NCBI GenBank assembly: GCA_903829325.1
Contig: CAIKPM010000002.1
Coordinates: 1-53,794, forward strand
Length of the DNA: 53,794 bases
Source of the DNA: an uncultured bacterium
Lineage (GTDB): Bacteria; Vulcanimicrobiota; Vulcanimicrobiia; Vulcanimicrobiales; Vulcanimicrobiaceae
Reading direction: 5' to 3'
Position 1 is the stretch's first letter; every line of letters begins with the position of its first letter. This document shows, piece by piece, positions 42,802 to 50,786 of the stretch. The position numbers and the translations under genes were made by a program. The notes under the pieces were generated by a model. The model worked only from the letters and a program-made list of their open reading frames with translations. It did not search any database and had not been told where the DNA came from.

Positions 42802-43671
42802 TTAGGAATTCCTCTCGGCAACGCGGAGCCTCGCACTGCGTGCGCGCGGGTTGTGCTGAATTTCGCTGTCTTGGGGGAGCAATGGTTTGCGAGTGATTGC
42901 AGTCAGATGTGGGTTGTCACGAAAATGGTGTTTCACAAGACGATCTTCCAGTGAATGAAAGCTGATCGCGGCAATACGACCACCGGGGGCCAACATGGTG
43001 GTTGCTGCTTCAAGACCTTGGCTGATAGCGCCGAGTTCATCGTTGACCGCGATGCGTAACGCTTGAAAGGTGCGGGTAGCGGGATGGGTGCGCTCACGCT
43101 TGCCTGGGCGATGGAGCACGCCCGCGACGCAACGCGCCAACTCGACCGTGGTCCGAGGCAGGCGTCCTTGTTCGCGCGCGCGGAGCAGGGCGCGGGCAAT
43201 GCGTCGTGCTGCGCGCTCTTCACCAAAAAAGAAAAGGATATCGGCCAATTCGGTTTCTGAAGATTCAGCCAGCAGCTCATGAGCGGTGCGTCCGCTTGTT
43301 TGGTCCATGCGCATATCGAGAGGCGCGTCGCTGTTAAACGAAAAGCCGCGCTCGCCTCGATCGAGCTGCATCGAGGAAACGCCGAAATCGAATAACACGC
43401 CATCGACCCGCTCGATCGCTCGTGCGCGTAGCTCGTCGGCGATATCGCGGAAATTCGCTTGCACGAACACGAGAGCCGGGTCGACCAAGGGCTCAACCGT
43501 GGGATCTACATCGAATGCAATAACTCGGCCGCCGCGCAGACGGGCCAGTAAGGCCCGCGTGTGGCCACCAGCGCCAAACGTTGCATCGACGTACGTTCCT
43601 TGCTCACGAATCGCAAGGCCGTCTAAGGCTTCATTTAAGAGGACGGGTGTGTGCGGTGCTGAGTCACTCAA
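42802..43671 (-). CDS. rsmH: 16S rRNA m4C1402 methyltransferase
   Basis: A 289-residue RsmH (MraW). HTPVLLNEALDGL at the N-terminus, the SAM-binding YVDATFGAGGHTRALL, GVLFDFGVSSMQLDRGERGFSF, and C-terminal ISFHSLEDRLVKHHF are family signatures. It methylates N4 of C1402 in 16S rRNA. Overlaps mraZ by four bases. Confidence 0.97.
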   Translation of the reverse strand: MSDSAPHTPVLLNEALDGLAIREQGTYVDATFGAGGHTRALLARLRGGRVIAFDVDPTVEPLVDPALVFVQANFRDIADELRARAIERVDGVLFDFGVSSMQLDRGERGFSFNSDAPLDMRMDQTSGRTAHELLAESSETELADILFFFGEERAARRIARALLRAREQGRLPRTTVELARCVAGVLHRPGKRERTHPATRTFQALRIAVNDELGAISQGLEAATTMLAPGGRIAAISFHSLEDRLVKHHFRDNPHLTAITRKPLLPQDSEIQHNPRARSARLRVAERNS

Positions 43672-44111
43672 AAGAGGCCGAGCTCCGTTGCAAAACCCTC
43701 AACCTCACTTGGGTCGGGGCTGAGGTCATGCAATTCTTCCTTGGCCCAGATTTCGACGCGGGTTAAGGAGCCAATCGAGACGACATCCCGTTCGATTTTG
43801 GCATAAGCACGTAGGGTGGGGGGCAAGACGAGGCGACCTTGCCCATCGCATGCGACTTCTTCGGTATGGGCAAACAGGTGGCGGACAAAGCGGCGATAGC
43901 GTGCGTCTTTGACCGGAGCGGCTTCGATGCGACGGCACACATCGGCCCAGGTGACGAGCGGATACATCGCCAGGCAGTGGTCAGGTTGAGCGATGGTGAG
44001 CACAAACGAACCACCCAGCCGTTCACGAAAACGTGCCGGGACAATAAGACGACCTTTATCATCGAGACCGTGCTCTGCTGAGCCCGTGAATCGAGGGAAA
44101 TCAGTCGACAG
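43668..44111 (-). CDS. mraZ: MraZ transcriptional regulator, probable CTG start
   Basis: A 147-residue MraZ with two SpoVT/AbrB-type half domains: LDDKGRLIVPARFRE near residue 17 and CDGQGRLVLPPTLRAYA in the second half. MraZ binds GTGG-type direct repeats and represses its own dcw operon. The frame is open to 44372 but those 87 codons do not look like MraZ. Between the promoter and FTGSAEHGLDDKGR there is no ATG, GTG or TTG. CTG 44111 is preceded by AGGTGGAGGG with GGAGG nine bases away, and gives the standard 140-150 residue length, so I take CTG as the start. Confidence 0.85.
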   Translation of the reverse strand: MSTDFPRFTGSAEHGLDDKGRLIVPARFRERLGGSFVLTIAQPDHCLAMYPLVTWADVCRRIEAAPVKDARYRRFVRHLFAHTEEVACDGQGRLVLPPTLRAYAKIERDVVSIGSLTRVEIWAKEELHDLSPDPSEVEGFATELGLF

Positions 44112-44146
44112 TTGTTTAGCCCTCCACCTAGTACCAGTAATACACG

Positions 44147-44170
44147 TTATCCACAGGTGGGTGTGGATTA
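44147..44170. promoter_or_regulatory. paired DnaA boxes (or leader hairpin) upstream of mraZ
   Basis: TTATCCACA (44147-44155, plus) is a perfect DnaA box. TGTGGATTA (44162-44170) is the inverse of TAATCCACA, one mismatch from consensus. They are mirror images around GGTGGG. The pair lies in the mraZ 5' leader. The seven-base complementarity ATCCACA/TGTGGAT could instead act as an RNA hairpin. Confidence 0.5.
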
Positions 44171-44173
44171 TTC

Positions 44174-44209
44174 CACCACACGCCCCCACTTCACACCACT
44201 GCACCCCAC
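44174..44209 (-). promoter_or_regulatory. MraZ operator: four GTGGKG repeats, 10-bp period
   Basis: On the minus strand GTGGGG, GTGGTG, GTGGGG and GTGGTG (plus positions 44204-44209, 44194-44199, 44184-44189, 44174-44179) are direct repeats exactly ten bases apart, so all face the same side of the helix. This is the known style of MraZ binding sites. The first repeat overlaps the -10 element and the rest cover the initial transcribed region, as expected for repression. Confidence 0.85.
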
Positions 44210-44236
44210 TATAGCGAAAAAACTCCAGGGGGGCAA
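44208..44236 (-). promoter_or_regulatory. mraZ (dcw operon) promoter
   Basis: TTGCCC (44236-44231), a 17-base spacer and TATAGT (44213-44208) on the minus strand form a good vegetative promoter. Transcription should begin near 44201, giving a leader of about 90 bases to the CTG start. A six-base inverted repeat CTCCAG/CTGGAG (44223-44247) surrounds the -35. Confidence 0.75.
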
Positions 44237-44262
44237 CCCTTCTGGAGAGAACGCGCGCCCCG

Positions 44263-45381
44263 GTGATCAAACACGGTGGTGGCCTGAAGATTCTGGACCG
44301 GTATGTCCTGCGCGAGCTCGCGGCACCATTCGCCTTTGCGTTTGGGGCGTTTCTGCTGTTCTGGTTTATCAATATATTTTTTTTGGCGGCTGATTATCTG
44401 ATCAACGCGCATGCGCCATTTTTTTTGGTCTTACGGTTTTTGGTGTTTCGGATACCTCAGGCAACACCGTATGCGTTCCCCTTCGCGGCACTCTTTGCGA
44501 GCTTGCTCGGCTTCGGACGCTTGGCGGCCGATCACGAACTGACCGCGATGCGCACCTCAGGTATTGCCTTTGCGCGCATTGCGGCCGCACCGTTAGCGGC
44601 TGGTTTTGGCTTATTTTTGGTGTCGTATCTCGTGAACGATAGCCTGACTCCGCGCGCGGTAGAACTCTCGACACGTACGTTTTATCAAATTGTCTACCAC
44701 ACCGCGACCTTGCCAATTGAGCCGCAGTTCTTTCGGAAGGATCAAGAGACCGGACGGGTTTTCTATGTGGGTGACGTGACGGGTGATCACCGGACGATGC
44801 TCAACGTGATGATTTTTGAACCTGCCCGCATGAGCGCGTTTCGCCAAGTGACCACCGCCCAAGAAGCTCGGATCAACCAGACCCAGCTCGTCTTAATGAA
44901 CGCCTCGGTGATCCGCTTTAAGCCGAACGGCTTGGTCGATGGAGAAACGACCGGCAAAACCATCACGGTAAATCTGCCCTTAGGAGAAACGGCTGAGCAG
45001 TTTCTGACCACGAGCAATAACGATGCCTATGCGCTCAATTCGAAGCAACTGGCCGGTCAAGTGCACGATATGGAAGCCACGGGTCAGGGTGGCACGGCAC
45101 TTGGTTTGTTAAAGGTGACGCTGGCTCAGAAGCTTTCGTATCCCTTTGCGGCATTTATTGCGACGTTGCTAGCATTGCCGCTAGCGGTAAGTTTGGGAAA
45201 GCAGAGCCGCACGTTGGGGGTCGGGCTGTCGATTCTGCTGTTGTTCATCTATTATTTACTGTCGGCGGGTTTTGCGGCCATCGGCCGTAACGGTGCTCTG
45301 AATCCTTATTTGGCTGCTTGGTTGCCCAATCTCATCATGGGGACGGTCGGGGCGGTATTATTTTTGCGAGAGGAACGCTAA
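44263..45381 (+). CDS. LptF/LptG family LPS export permease
   Basis: A 372-residue YjgP/YjgQ family permease. About six membrane helices: one near residue 20, two around 55-110, and three after residue 280, with a periplasmic beta-jellyroll-like domain (about 135-270) between. LDRYVLRELAAPFAFAFG is the typical N-terminus. It would extract LPS with LptB and its partner for transfer to LptD. GTG 44263 is the assumed start; GGAG lies 16 bases upstream, so the start is uncertain. Stop overlaps the lptD start (TAATG). Divergent from mraZ. Confidence 0.88.
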   Translation: MIKHGGGLKILDRYVLRELAAPFAFAFGAFLLFWFINIFFLAADYLINAHAPFFLVLRFLVFRIPQATPYAFPFAALFASLLGFGRLAADHELTAMRTSGIAFARIAAAPLAAGFGLFLVSYLVNDSLTPRAVELSTRTFYQIVYHTATLPIEPQFFRKDQETGRVFYVGDVTGDHRTMLNVMIFEPARMSAFRQVTTAQEARINQTQLVLMNASVIRFKPNGLVDGETTGKTITVNLPLGETAEQFLTTSNNDAYALNSKQLAGQVHDMEATGQGGTALGLLKVTLAQKLSYPFAAFIATLLALPLAVSLGKQSRTLGVGLSILLLFIYYLLSAGFAAIGRNGALNPYLAAWLPNLIMGTVGAVLFLREER

Positions 45382-47861
45382 TGGAGTGGATCGCCCGCGC
45401 TCGGCGTGTTGCGCAAAGTATGGTGTGGCTTGCGATCGTAAGCCTGACCAGTGCTCCTTTTGGCTGCTCTCTGCCCTCTGCGAATGCAGCTGAACCAACC
45501 GCAGCTACGGTAGCGCTGGCGGATCTAGATGCCGGTTGCGGTAATGGGCGCCAGGTTGCCGATGCCGGCACTGGCATGACGAGTCTGCCTGCAGTTGCCC
45601 CGACTAGCAGTCCGGTGGGGACGACGCCTCTGCCTAGCGCTTCGCCGACCTTGGTGCCCCTGTTTCAGCCCGCGACCGGTCCGGGTACGCTTGTTGCTCC
45701 GGTCGCCCCGACACCGGTTGGTGTAACGCCCCCGCCTCTTCCCACCCCGACCCCGACTAGCGCCAATCTCAATCGACCGCTGATTGTCACCCGCGCAACC
45801 CCTGGAGCTACCGAGCACCCAATGGTTGGCGCGAGCCCAACGCCGCTGCCCACGCTTGGGCCGAATCAGATCGCGATTTTAGCCGACAGTGTGACGGGTT
45901 CAACGAAAGCCGGTGTCCCCGGTGACGCTCAGGGTGATGTCCACGTCTTTTATAGCCAGGGCGTCTTAATCGGCGACCGCGCTCATTACGATGGTGACCA
46001 GTACATCACGGTAAGCGGTCACACGCATCTGATTAATAATGCCGAAGATACGCGCTTAGATGCGGATACTATCGTGTTCGATATTCGTCAAAATCGCGCG
46101 GTTCTGACAAATGGTCATGGTGAGACCAGTCGTGGGGTGGAAAAAGGCGAGCTGTATTACACCGCTCAACATTTGCGTGCCACGGCGAATGGCACGACCC
46201 ACGGGACAGCGGCTACGTTTACCACCTGTGAAAATCCACGCGGTGGCTATCACATGTACGCGCGGACCATGGACGTCACTCCGGGTCAAAGGATGGTCGC
46301 TCGCCACGTTCTCGTATTTCTTGGCGGGGTAGCGATTCTCTATGTGCCGTTCTTGGTGATTCCGTTGAATCGTAGCGACGGCCAGCGCCACCCGGTTGCT
46401 TTTGCCCCCGAGGTTGGATACAACCAACAGCAAGGCGCGTATGTGCGCCTTCGTCTGGGGTTTGGTACGCGGAATAATTACTACGGATATTACCGCATCG
46501 AAGAGTACTCGAAGGCTGGACTTGGTTTGGGGTATGTCGCCTTTATTGGGATTCGTAACAATCAGCCGAAAACCAGCGTGAATGCATATACGCTGCAGGG
46601 CAGTAACGGCACAGGGCGGCAAAATAACCTGAGTATCCAAGACAACGAAACTTTTACTAAAAACACGAGAGGCCAGTTTTCATTAAGTTATACCGGCGAT
46701 TATGGCCCGTACGTTGATTTGCCCGCTCAGGATAGTCTTTCAGGAACAGTCACTCACGCGACGAGTAAGGCGACGCAAACCTATACGTTCTCACGCTACA
46801 CTGTTGGGTCGCAAGAAAGTAATTTGAACACGGCGTTTCAAGATACGCGGCAGATTAGTGCTTATGTGACCCAAGGTCTCCAGCTCAGTTATACCGAGAC
46901 GACGAATAACTATTCGGGCAGTAGTGATCAAACCTCAAGCTTTCATATCAATACCCTGACTCATGTGAGCTCGCATATCGCGGATTATGATTTTACGATT
47001 GATCAAACCGATGCTACGACGCCAAGTGGTTATAACAAGGTGCCTGAGCTGGTCATTCGTCCGCATACGGGCCGTAGCAATATCCCATTCAATACGCAGT
47101 TGACCTTGGGTCAATATACCGAGCCAAGAACGACCGGGAATTTTTCCACTTCACGTGCGCTCCTTGATACGAACATAGGCCCGGCTTTGTTTAAGGTGTT
47201 TCATTCGAGTGATTTTTCGGCCACTCTAGGTGCAAGTCAATATGCCTATGGCACCGGAGATCTCAAAGCGCAAACTCGCCAAAATATGAGCCTGACCACA
47301 CCCTTTTCGCGTCATATTAACAACGTGCTCAGCTATACCGAACAAAACACTGCCGGTCCGCTTGGTGAGCCGTTTTACTATCTCGATACACTGGGCGGTG
47401 CGGCGCATAATGCCCAAGATGTTCTGCGTATTTATAATGCTGATATATACACCTTGAGTTTGTCAACCTCAACCGGGTTCGATCGCCAAGCGCAGCCGAT
47501 TGGTTACCAACTGACCTCGCATCCTTCAACTCGCTCGACGGTCATTGTCGCAGGTAATTATGTGCCCGGCGCTGGCAATGGTTTTTTCCTGACCAACGTG
47601 CAAATTGCGACCCCTATTGGTCGTGGGCAAATGATTGAGTTCACCACCAATGTCAATTGGAAAACCGGCGAACGATTTATGAATAAGAATATCTATTTCC
47701 GAAAAGTTATCGGAAATTGCTACGATATCACCACCGCGTACAATGAAGATCTGAAAGCGGTGAACGTCACACTTGATTTGCTCTCTTTCCCCAATCGTTC
47801 AGCCAACTTTACCTTCGCAAGTCAGCAACAGGCAATCTTCCCTCAGAGCCTTGTCCCTTGA
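45381..47861 (+). CDS. lptD: LptD/OstA-like LPS assembly outer-membrane protein
   Basis: An 826-residue predicted outer-membrane beta-barrel. Signal peptide cleaved about at ANA/AEP (residue 36), a Pro/Thr-rich linker (about 65-160), an OstA/LptA-like beta domain (about 163-300) with HVFYSQGVLIGDRAHYDGDQ-type repeats and FTTCENPRGGYHMYARTMDV, then LYVPFLVIPL and a barrel to the C-terminus. It would insert LPS into the outer leaflet. The Pro-rich linker is unusual for LptD and may span the periplasm. ATG 45381 is chosen over upstream in-frame starts inside the permease gene. Confidence 0.88.
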   Translation: MEWIARARRVAQSMVWLAIVSLTSAPFGCSLPSANAAEPTAATVALADLDAGCGNGRQVADAGTGMTSLPAVAPTSSPVGTTPLPSASPTLVPLFQPATGPGTLVAPVAPTPVGVTPPPLPTPTPTSANLNRPLIVTRATPGATEHPMVGASPTPLPTLGPNQIAILADSVTGSTKAGVPGDAQGDVHVFYSQGVLIGDRAHYDGDQYITVSGHTHLINNAEDTRLDADTIVFDIRQNRAVLTNGHGETSRGVEKGELYYTAQHLRATANGTTHGTAATFTTCENPRGGYHMYARTMDVTPGQRMVARHVLVFLGGVAILYVPFLVIPLNRSDGQRHPVAFAPEVGYNQQQGAYVRLRLGFGTRNNYYGYYRIEEYSKAGLGLGYVAFIGIRNNQPKTSVNAYTLQGSNGTGRQNNLSIQDNETFTKNTRGQFSLSYTGDYGPYVDLPAQDSLSGTVTHATSKATQTYTFSRYTVGSQESNLNTAFQDTRQISAYVTQGLQLSYTETTNNYSGSSDQTSSFHINTLTHVSSHIADYDFTIDQTDATTPSGYNKVPELVIRPHTGRSNIPFNTQLTLGQYTEPRTTGNFSTSRALLDTNIGPALFKVFHSSDFSATLGASQYAYGTGDLKAQTRQNMSLTTPFSRHINNVLSYTEQNTAGPLGEPFYYLDTLGGAAHNAQDVLRIYNADIYTLSLSTSTGFDRQAQPIGYQLTSHPSTRSTVIVAGNYVPGAGNGFFLTNVQIATPIGRGQMIEFTTNVNWKTGERFMNKNIYFRKVIGNCYDITTAYNEDLKAVNVTLDLLSFPNRSANFTFASQQQAIFPQSLVP

Positions 47862-47916
47862 GTCAAATCGCGTAATCGGCAGTGAAGCGACTGTCTGATC
47901 TCGAACACTGAGGGCC

Positions 47917-48330
47917 GTGTTAGCTGGGTTTGGCAAATTTATCATGCGCGGCAATGTTGTCGACCTTGCCGTTGCCGTTGTGGTCGGTGCATCGTTCGGA
48001 GCCGTCGTGAACGCGCTCGTTAAAGATATTCTCACGCCATTTATTACCGCTTTAGTTGGTAAACCTGATTTTAGCCAACTGAGTTTTACGGTCAATCACA
48101 GTACGTTTCATTACGGTGAACTGCTCAATGCAGTTGTCTCGTTTTTGCTTATTTCCGCAGCGATTTATTTCTTCGTGGTCATACCAATGAATCGCATCCT
48201 CGAGCACTTGCGCGCGATCCAACCCCCCGTTGAATCGGTCATGCGTGAATGCCCCGAATGTTTAAGCGAGATTCCGAAAGCAGCGAAACGTTGCAAGGCG
48301 TGTACGGCGGTCGTGGCACCACTGGCGTGA
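47917..48330 (+). CDS. mscL: large-conductance mechanosensitive channel with zinc ribbon
   Basis: A 137-residue MscL that opens under membrane tension to release osmolytes. The N-terminal helix and first membrane segment (FIMRGNVVDLAVAVVVGASFGAVVNALVKDILTP) and the second (about 73-92) are standard. The cytoplasmic C-terminus has CPEC (112-115) and CKAC (126-129), a four-Cys zinc ribbon in place of the usual helical bundle tail. GTG 47917 is used; the ribosome-binding site is unclear. Confidence 0.93.
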   Translation: MLAGFGKFIMRGNVVDLAVAVVVGASFGAVVNALVKDILTPFITALVGKPDFSQLSFTVNHSTFHYGELLNAVVSFLLISAAIYFFVVIPMNRILEHLRAIQPPVESVMRECPECLSEIPKAAKRCKACTAVVAPLA

Positions 48331-48410
48331 TCTCCCACTAGTCATCTGGTCGCTTTGGCGTGATCGGGAAGGCAGCGGCGTCCGATCGTTGGGCGTCAAA
48401 GGAGATACGT

Positions 48411-49916
48411 GTGCTCGCGCTAGCCTTTTCCGCGACTACGCTTGGGGTAGACGGGCGAATTATTCGGGTTGAAGCCGATAGTGCGCCTGGCACACCGATG
48501 TTTACGATTATCGGCCTACCTGATCGTGCTTTGGCGGAGTCGCGCGATCGCGTCAGAGCCGCAATTTGCAACGCGGGCTTTGTCTTCCCAGCGGGACGCT
48601 TGCTCGTCAACCTTGCCCCGGCTGATCTGCGCAAAACGGGGCCCAGTTTTGATCTGCCCCTGACCCTCGCTTTGCTTGCAATCGATGAGCAAATTCCCCG
48701 CAGTGTTTTGGCGACTTACGCGAGTTTTGCGGAGTTGGCCTTAGACGGCACGGCGCGCGGTGTCAGTGGTGTGTTGCCTATGGTTATTGGTGCAAAAGAA
48801 GCGGGATTGCAAAAAATTATTGTTGCACGCGCCAACGCCGACGAAGCGGCGTTGGTTGCCGGCATGGAGATTTATGCGATCGATCACTTGAGCGATGCGG
48901 TGGCGATTCTGTTGGGCCACGGCCAGCGCTTTGTTCACGTGCCGAGTGAGCGTCATGAAATTGTCCTGAGCGATGGTGATTTTTCGGAAGTCGCGGGACA
49001 AGCGATCGCTAAACGGGCCTTTGAGATTGCCGCTGCCGGCGGGCATAATTTGCTCTTGGTGGGTCCACCCGGTTGCGGAAAAACAATGTTGGCACGGCGT
49101 TTTCCCTCGATTCTGCCGCCGATGACCGATGCCGAAGCGTTGGGTGTTACGGCGGTATATAGCGCCGCTGGTGCATTCGATCGGACGGTTGGCTTGGTGC
49201 GGACTCGTCCCTTTCGTGCTCCGCATCACACGATTACCCAGCAAGCATTGGTTGGTGGCGGCAGCATTCCACGCCCGGGAGAAGCGAGCTTAGCGCATCA
49301 CGGCGTCCTCTTTTTGGACGAATTGCCTGAGTTTGGGCGGAGCACGCTTGAGGCGCTGCGCCAGCCTGCCGAAGAAGGCCGGGTGACGATTTCGCGCAGC
49401 GCGGGCACGATCTCGTACCCGGCGCAATTTACTCTGTTGGTGGCGATGAATCCATGCCCGTGCGGGATGCGTGGTTCGCGTCAGCACGATTGTCGTTGCG
49501 ATGACCAAGCGATTGCGCGGTATCGCCAAAAATTATCGGGGCCACTCCTCGATCGGATCGATCTCACGATAGAAGTGCGTCGTCTCTCGTTAAATGTGCT
49601 GGAGAATCCGGCTGCAACCGAACCCTCGGTTGCGATTCGTGCGCGGGTTCATGCCGCTCGAGAGCTGCAAGAAGCGCGCCACCCCGGGAAATTGAACGCT
49701 CGGATTGCCCCGAGCGTTTTACGCAGCCCTGAGTCGATCAGTGCCAGCGCCTTATCGATGGCGATGCAGGTGAGCGAGCGGGCCCAGCTCTCGGCTCGTG
49801 CGTTTGACCGCCTGCTCAGAGTCGCTCGCACCATCGCTGACTTGGCAGGCAATGCGCTCGTACAAGACGACCACATTGCCGAAGCTTGCACCTATCGCGC
49901 GAATATCAATCGCTGA
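48411..49916 (+). CDS. comM: ComM/YifB-like AAA+ ATPase (Mg-chelatase fold)
   Basis: A 501-residue YifB/ComM helicase-like ATPase that aids branch migration in natural transformation. The N-terminal Lon-like domain (about 1-170) precedes the AAA+ domain with Walker A GPPGCGKT, Walker B GVLFLDELPEF and the Mg-chelatase-type CPCGMRGSRQHDCRC cysteine cluster. GTG 48411 is the start: AAAGGAG lies six bases upstream and LALAFSATTLGV is the typical N-terminus. Confidence 0.95.
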   Translation: MLALAFSATTLGVDGRIIRVEADSAPGTPMFTIIGLPDRALAESRDRVRAAICNAGFVFPAGRLLVNLAPADLRKTGPSFDLPLTLALLAIDEQIPRSVLATYASFAELALDGTARGVSGVLPMVIGAKEAGLQKIIVARANADEAALVAGMEIYAIDHLSDAVAILLGHGQRFVHVPSERHEIVLSDGDFSEVAGQAIAKRAFEIAAAGGHNLLLVGPPGCGKTMLARRFPSILPPMTDAEALGVTAVYSAAGAFDRTVGLVRTRPFRAPHHTITQQALVGGGSIPRPGEASLAHHGVLFLDELPEFGRSTLEALRQPAEEGRVTISRSAGTISYPAQFTLLVAMNPCPCGMRGSRQHDCRCDDQAIARYRQKLSGPLLDRIDLTIEVRRLSLNVLENPAATEPSVAIRARVHAARELQEARHPGKLNARIAPSVLRSPESISASALSMAMQVSERAQLSARAFDRLLRVARTIADLAGNALVQDDHIAEACTYRANINR

Positions 49917-49935
49917 TGACGTGAGCGGGTAGATC

Positions 49936-50688
49936 TCAGATTTTGCGCAGCCAGGCGTCCGGCCAGTGGGTGATATTGCGGTTGAGGGTCGATTGGTTGA
50001 ACGGCCAACTTGGTTCTTCGATCACAAATTCGGGATGGTTGGCAGCGAAATCACGGGCGGCCTGGGCTGGATTATCTTGTGCCCATTCCGTACGACCGCG
50101 GGGAACGTCAGTGAGGTCTTGCATGACGCCGTCGGTCGCAACAATGTACGAGCCGTGGGTAACGAGCGGTGCGTAGGCGGCGAGTTCTGCACTGACGTGG
50201 GCGTAGCTGTGGTCGGAATCGAGCACGACGAGAACCGATTCACCGCTGTTGATGAGAGCTTTGACTTGAGCGACCACCTCGGGCGCGACCGACGAGCCTT
50301 CAATCAGCGTTATATAAGGGAAGAGCGCGTGTTGTTCGATGCGCTCACGATTGTGCGCACGGATGTCGATGTCGACCGCGATGACGCGGCCTTTGCCCAA
50401 CGCTTTGCACAGGCTCGCTGCGAATATTGCCGAGCCACCGTGAGCAATACCCGTTTCAATGATGACATCGGGCTGCACACGAGCGATCACTTCTTGGTAC
50501 CGGAGGAGGTCTTCGGGAAGCTGAATGACCGGGACGCCCATCCATGAGAATGTATATGGATAGCGTTGGTTCCAGCCGACCTGAACCCAGAGTTGAGAGA
50601 GTACTTCGAATGCTTTGTCACTGTACAAAGCGAGTGCTTCGCCGTTGGCGGTAAGAATGCGGCGCTCGGTATCAATCTCGACGTGCAT
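49936..50688 (-). CDS. CmcI-family SAM methyltransferase/hydroxylase
   Basis: A 250-residue protein of the CmcI/rhamnosyl O-methyltransferase group. It has a Rossmann-like SAM-binding core with DVIIETGIAHGGSAIF (about 90-105) followed by VIAVDIDIR and VLVVLDSDHSYAHV. Family members methylate antibiotic or glycan hydroxyls. ATG 50688 follows AAGGA. Divergent from typA, sharing a 98-base control region with repeated GGACGTCC palindromes. Confidence 0.85.
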   Translation of the reverse strand: MHVEIDTERRILTANGEALALYSDKAFEVLSQLWVQVGWNQRYPYTFSWMGVPVIQLPEDLLRYQEVIARVQPDVIIETGIAHGGSAIFAASLCKALGKGRVIAVDIDIRAHNRERIEQHALFPYITLIEGSSVAPEVVAQVKALINSGESVLVVLDSDHSYAHVSAELAAYAPLVTHGSYIVATDGVMQDLTDVPRGRTEWAQDNPAQAARDFAANHPEFVIEEPSWPFNQSTLNRNITHWPDAWLRKI

Positions 50689-50712
50689 CCCGCATCCTTC
50701 CGGAATCGGTTC

Positions 50713-50756
50713 GGACGTCCCTCGGAAAGCAACTTGGCAAGAAGAAGGACGTCCCT
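50713..50756. repeat. two GGACGTCCCT repeats, candidate operator
   Basis: GGACGTCC, an eight-base palindrome, occurs at 50713-50720 and 50747-50754, each followed by CT. The copies are 34 bases apart, about 3.2 helical turns. The second covers the -35 position of the typA promoter. Likely bound by a dimeric regulator acting on typA, the CmcI-like gene or both. Confidence 0.5.
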
Positions 50757-50768
50757 ACTCGACGGGCA

Positions 50769-50777
50769 TGATACAAT
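50769..50777 (+). promoter_or_regulatory. extended -10 promoter of typA, probably leaderless
   Basis: TGATACAAT (TG-A-TACAAT) is an extended -10 element ending nine bases before GTG 50787. Transcription would start at or just before the codon, and no ribosome-binding site precedes it, which suggests a leaderless mRNA. Confidence 0.6.
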
Positions 50778-50786
50778 ACTATCGCT

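Noticed and set aside
44112-44372. N-terminal extension of mraZ upstream of the CTG start
   Set aside because: It translates through the promoter and MraZ repeats, overlaps the divergent permease gene and shows no MraZ similarity.
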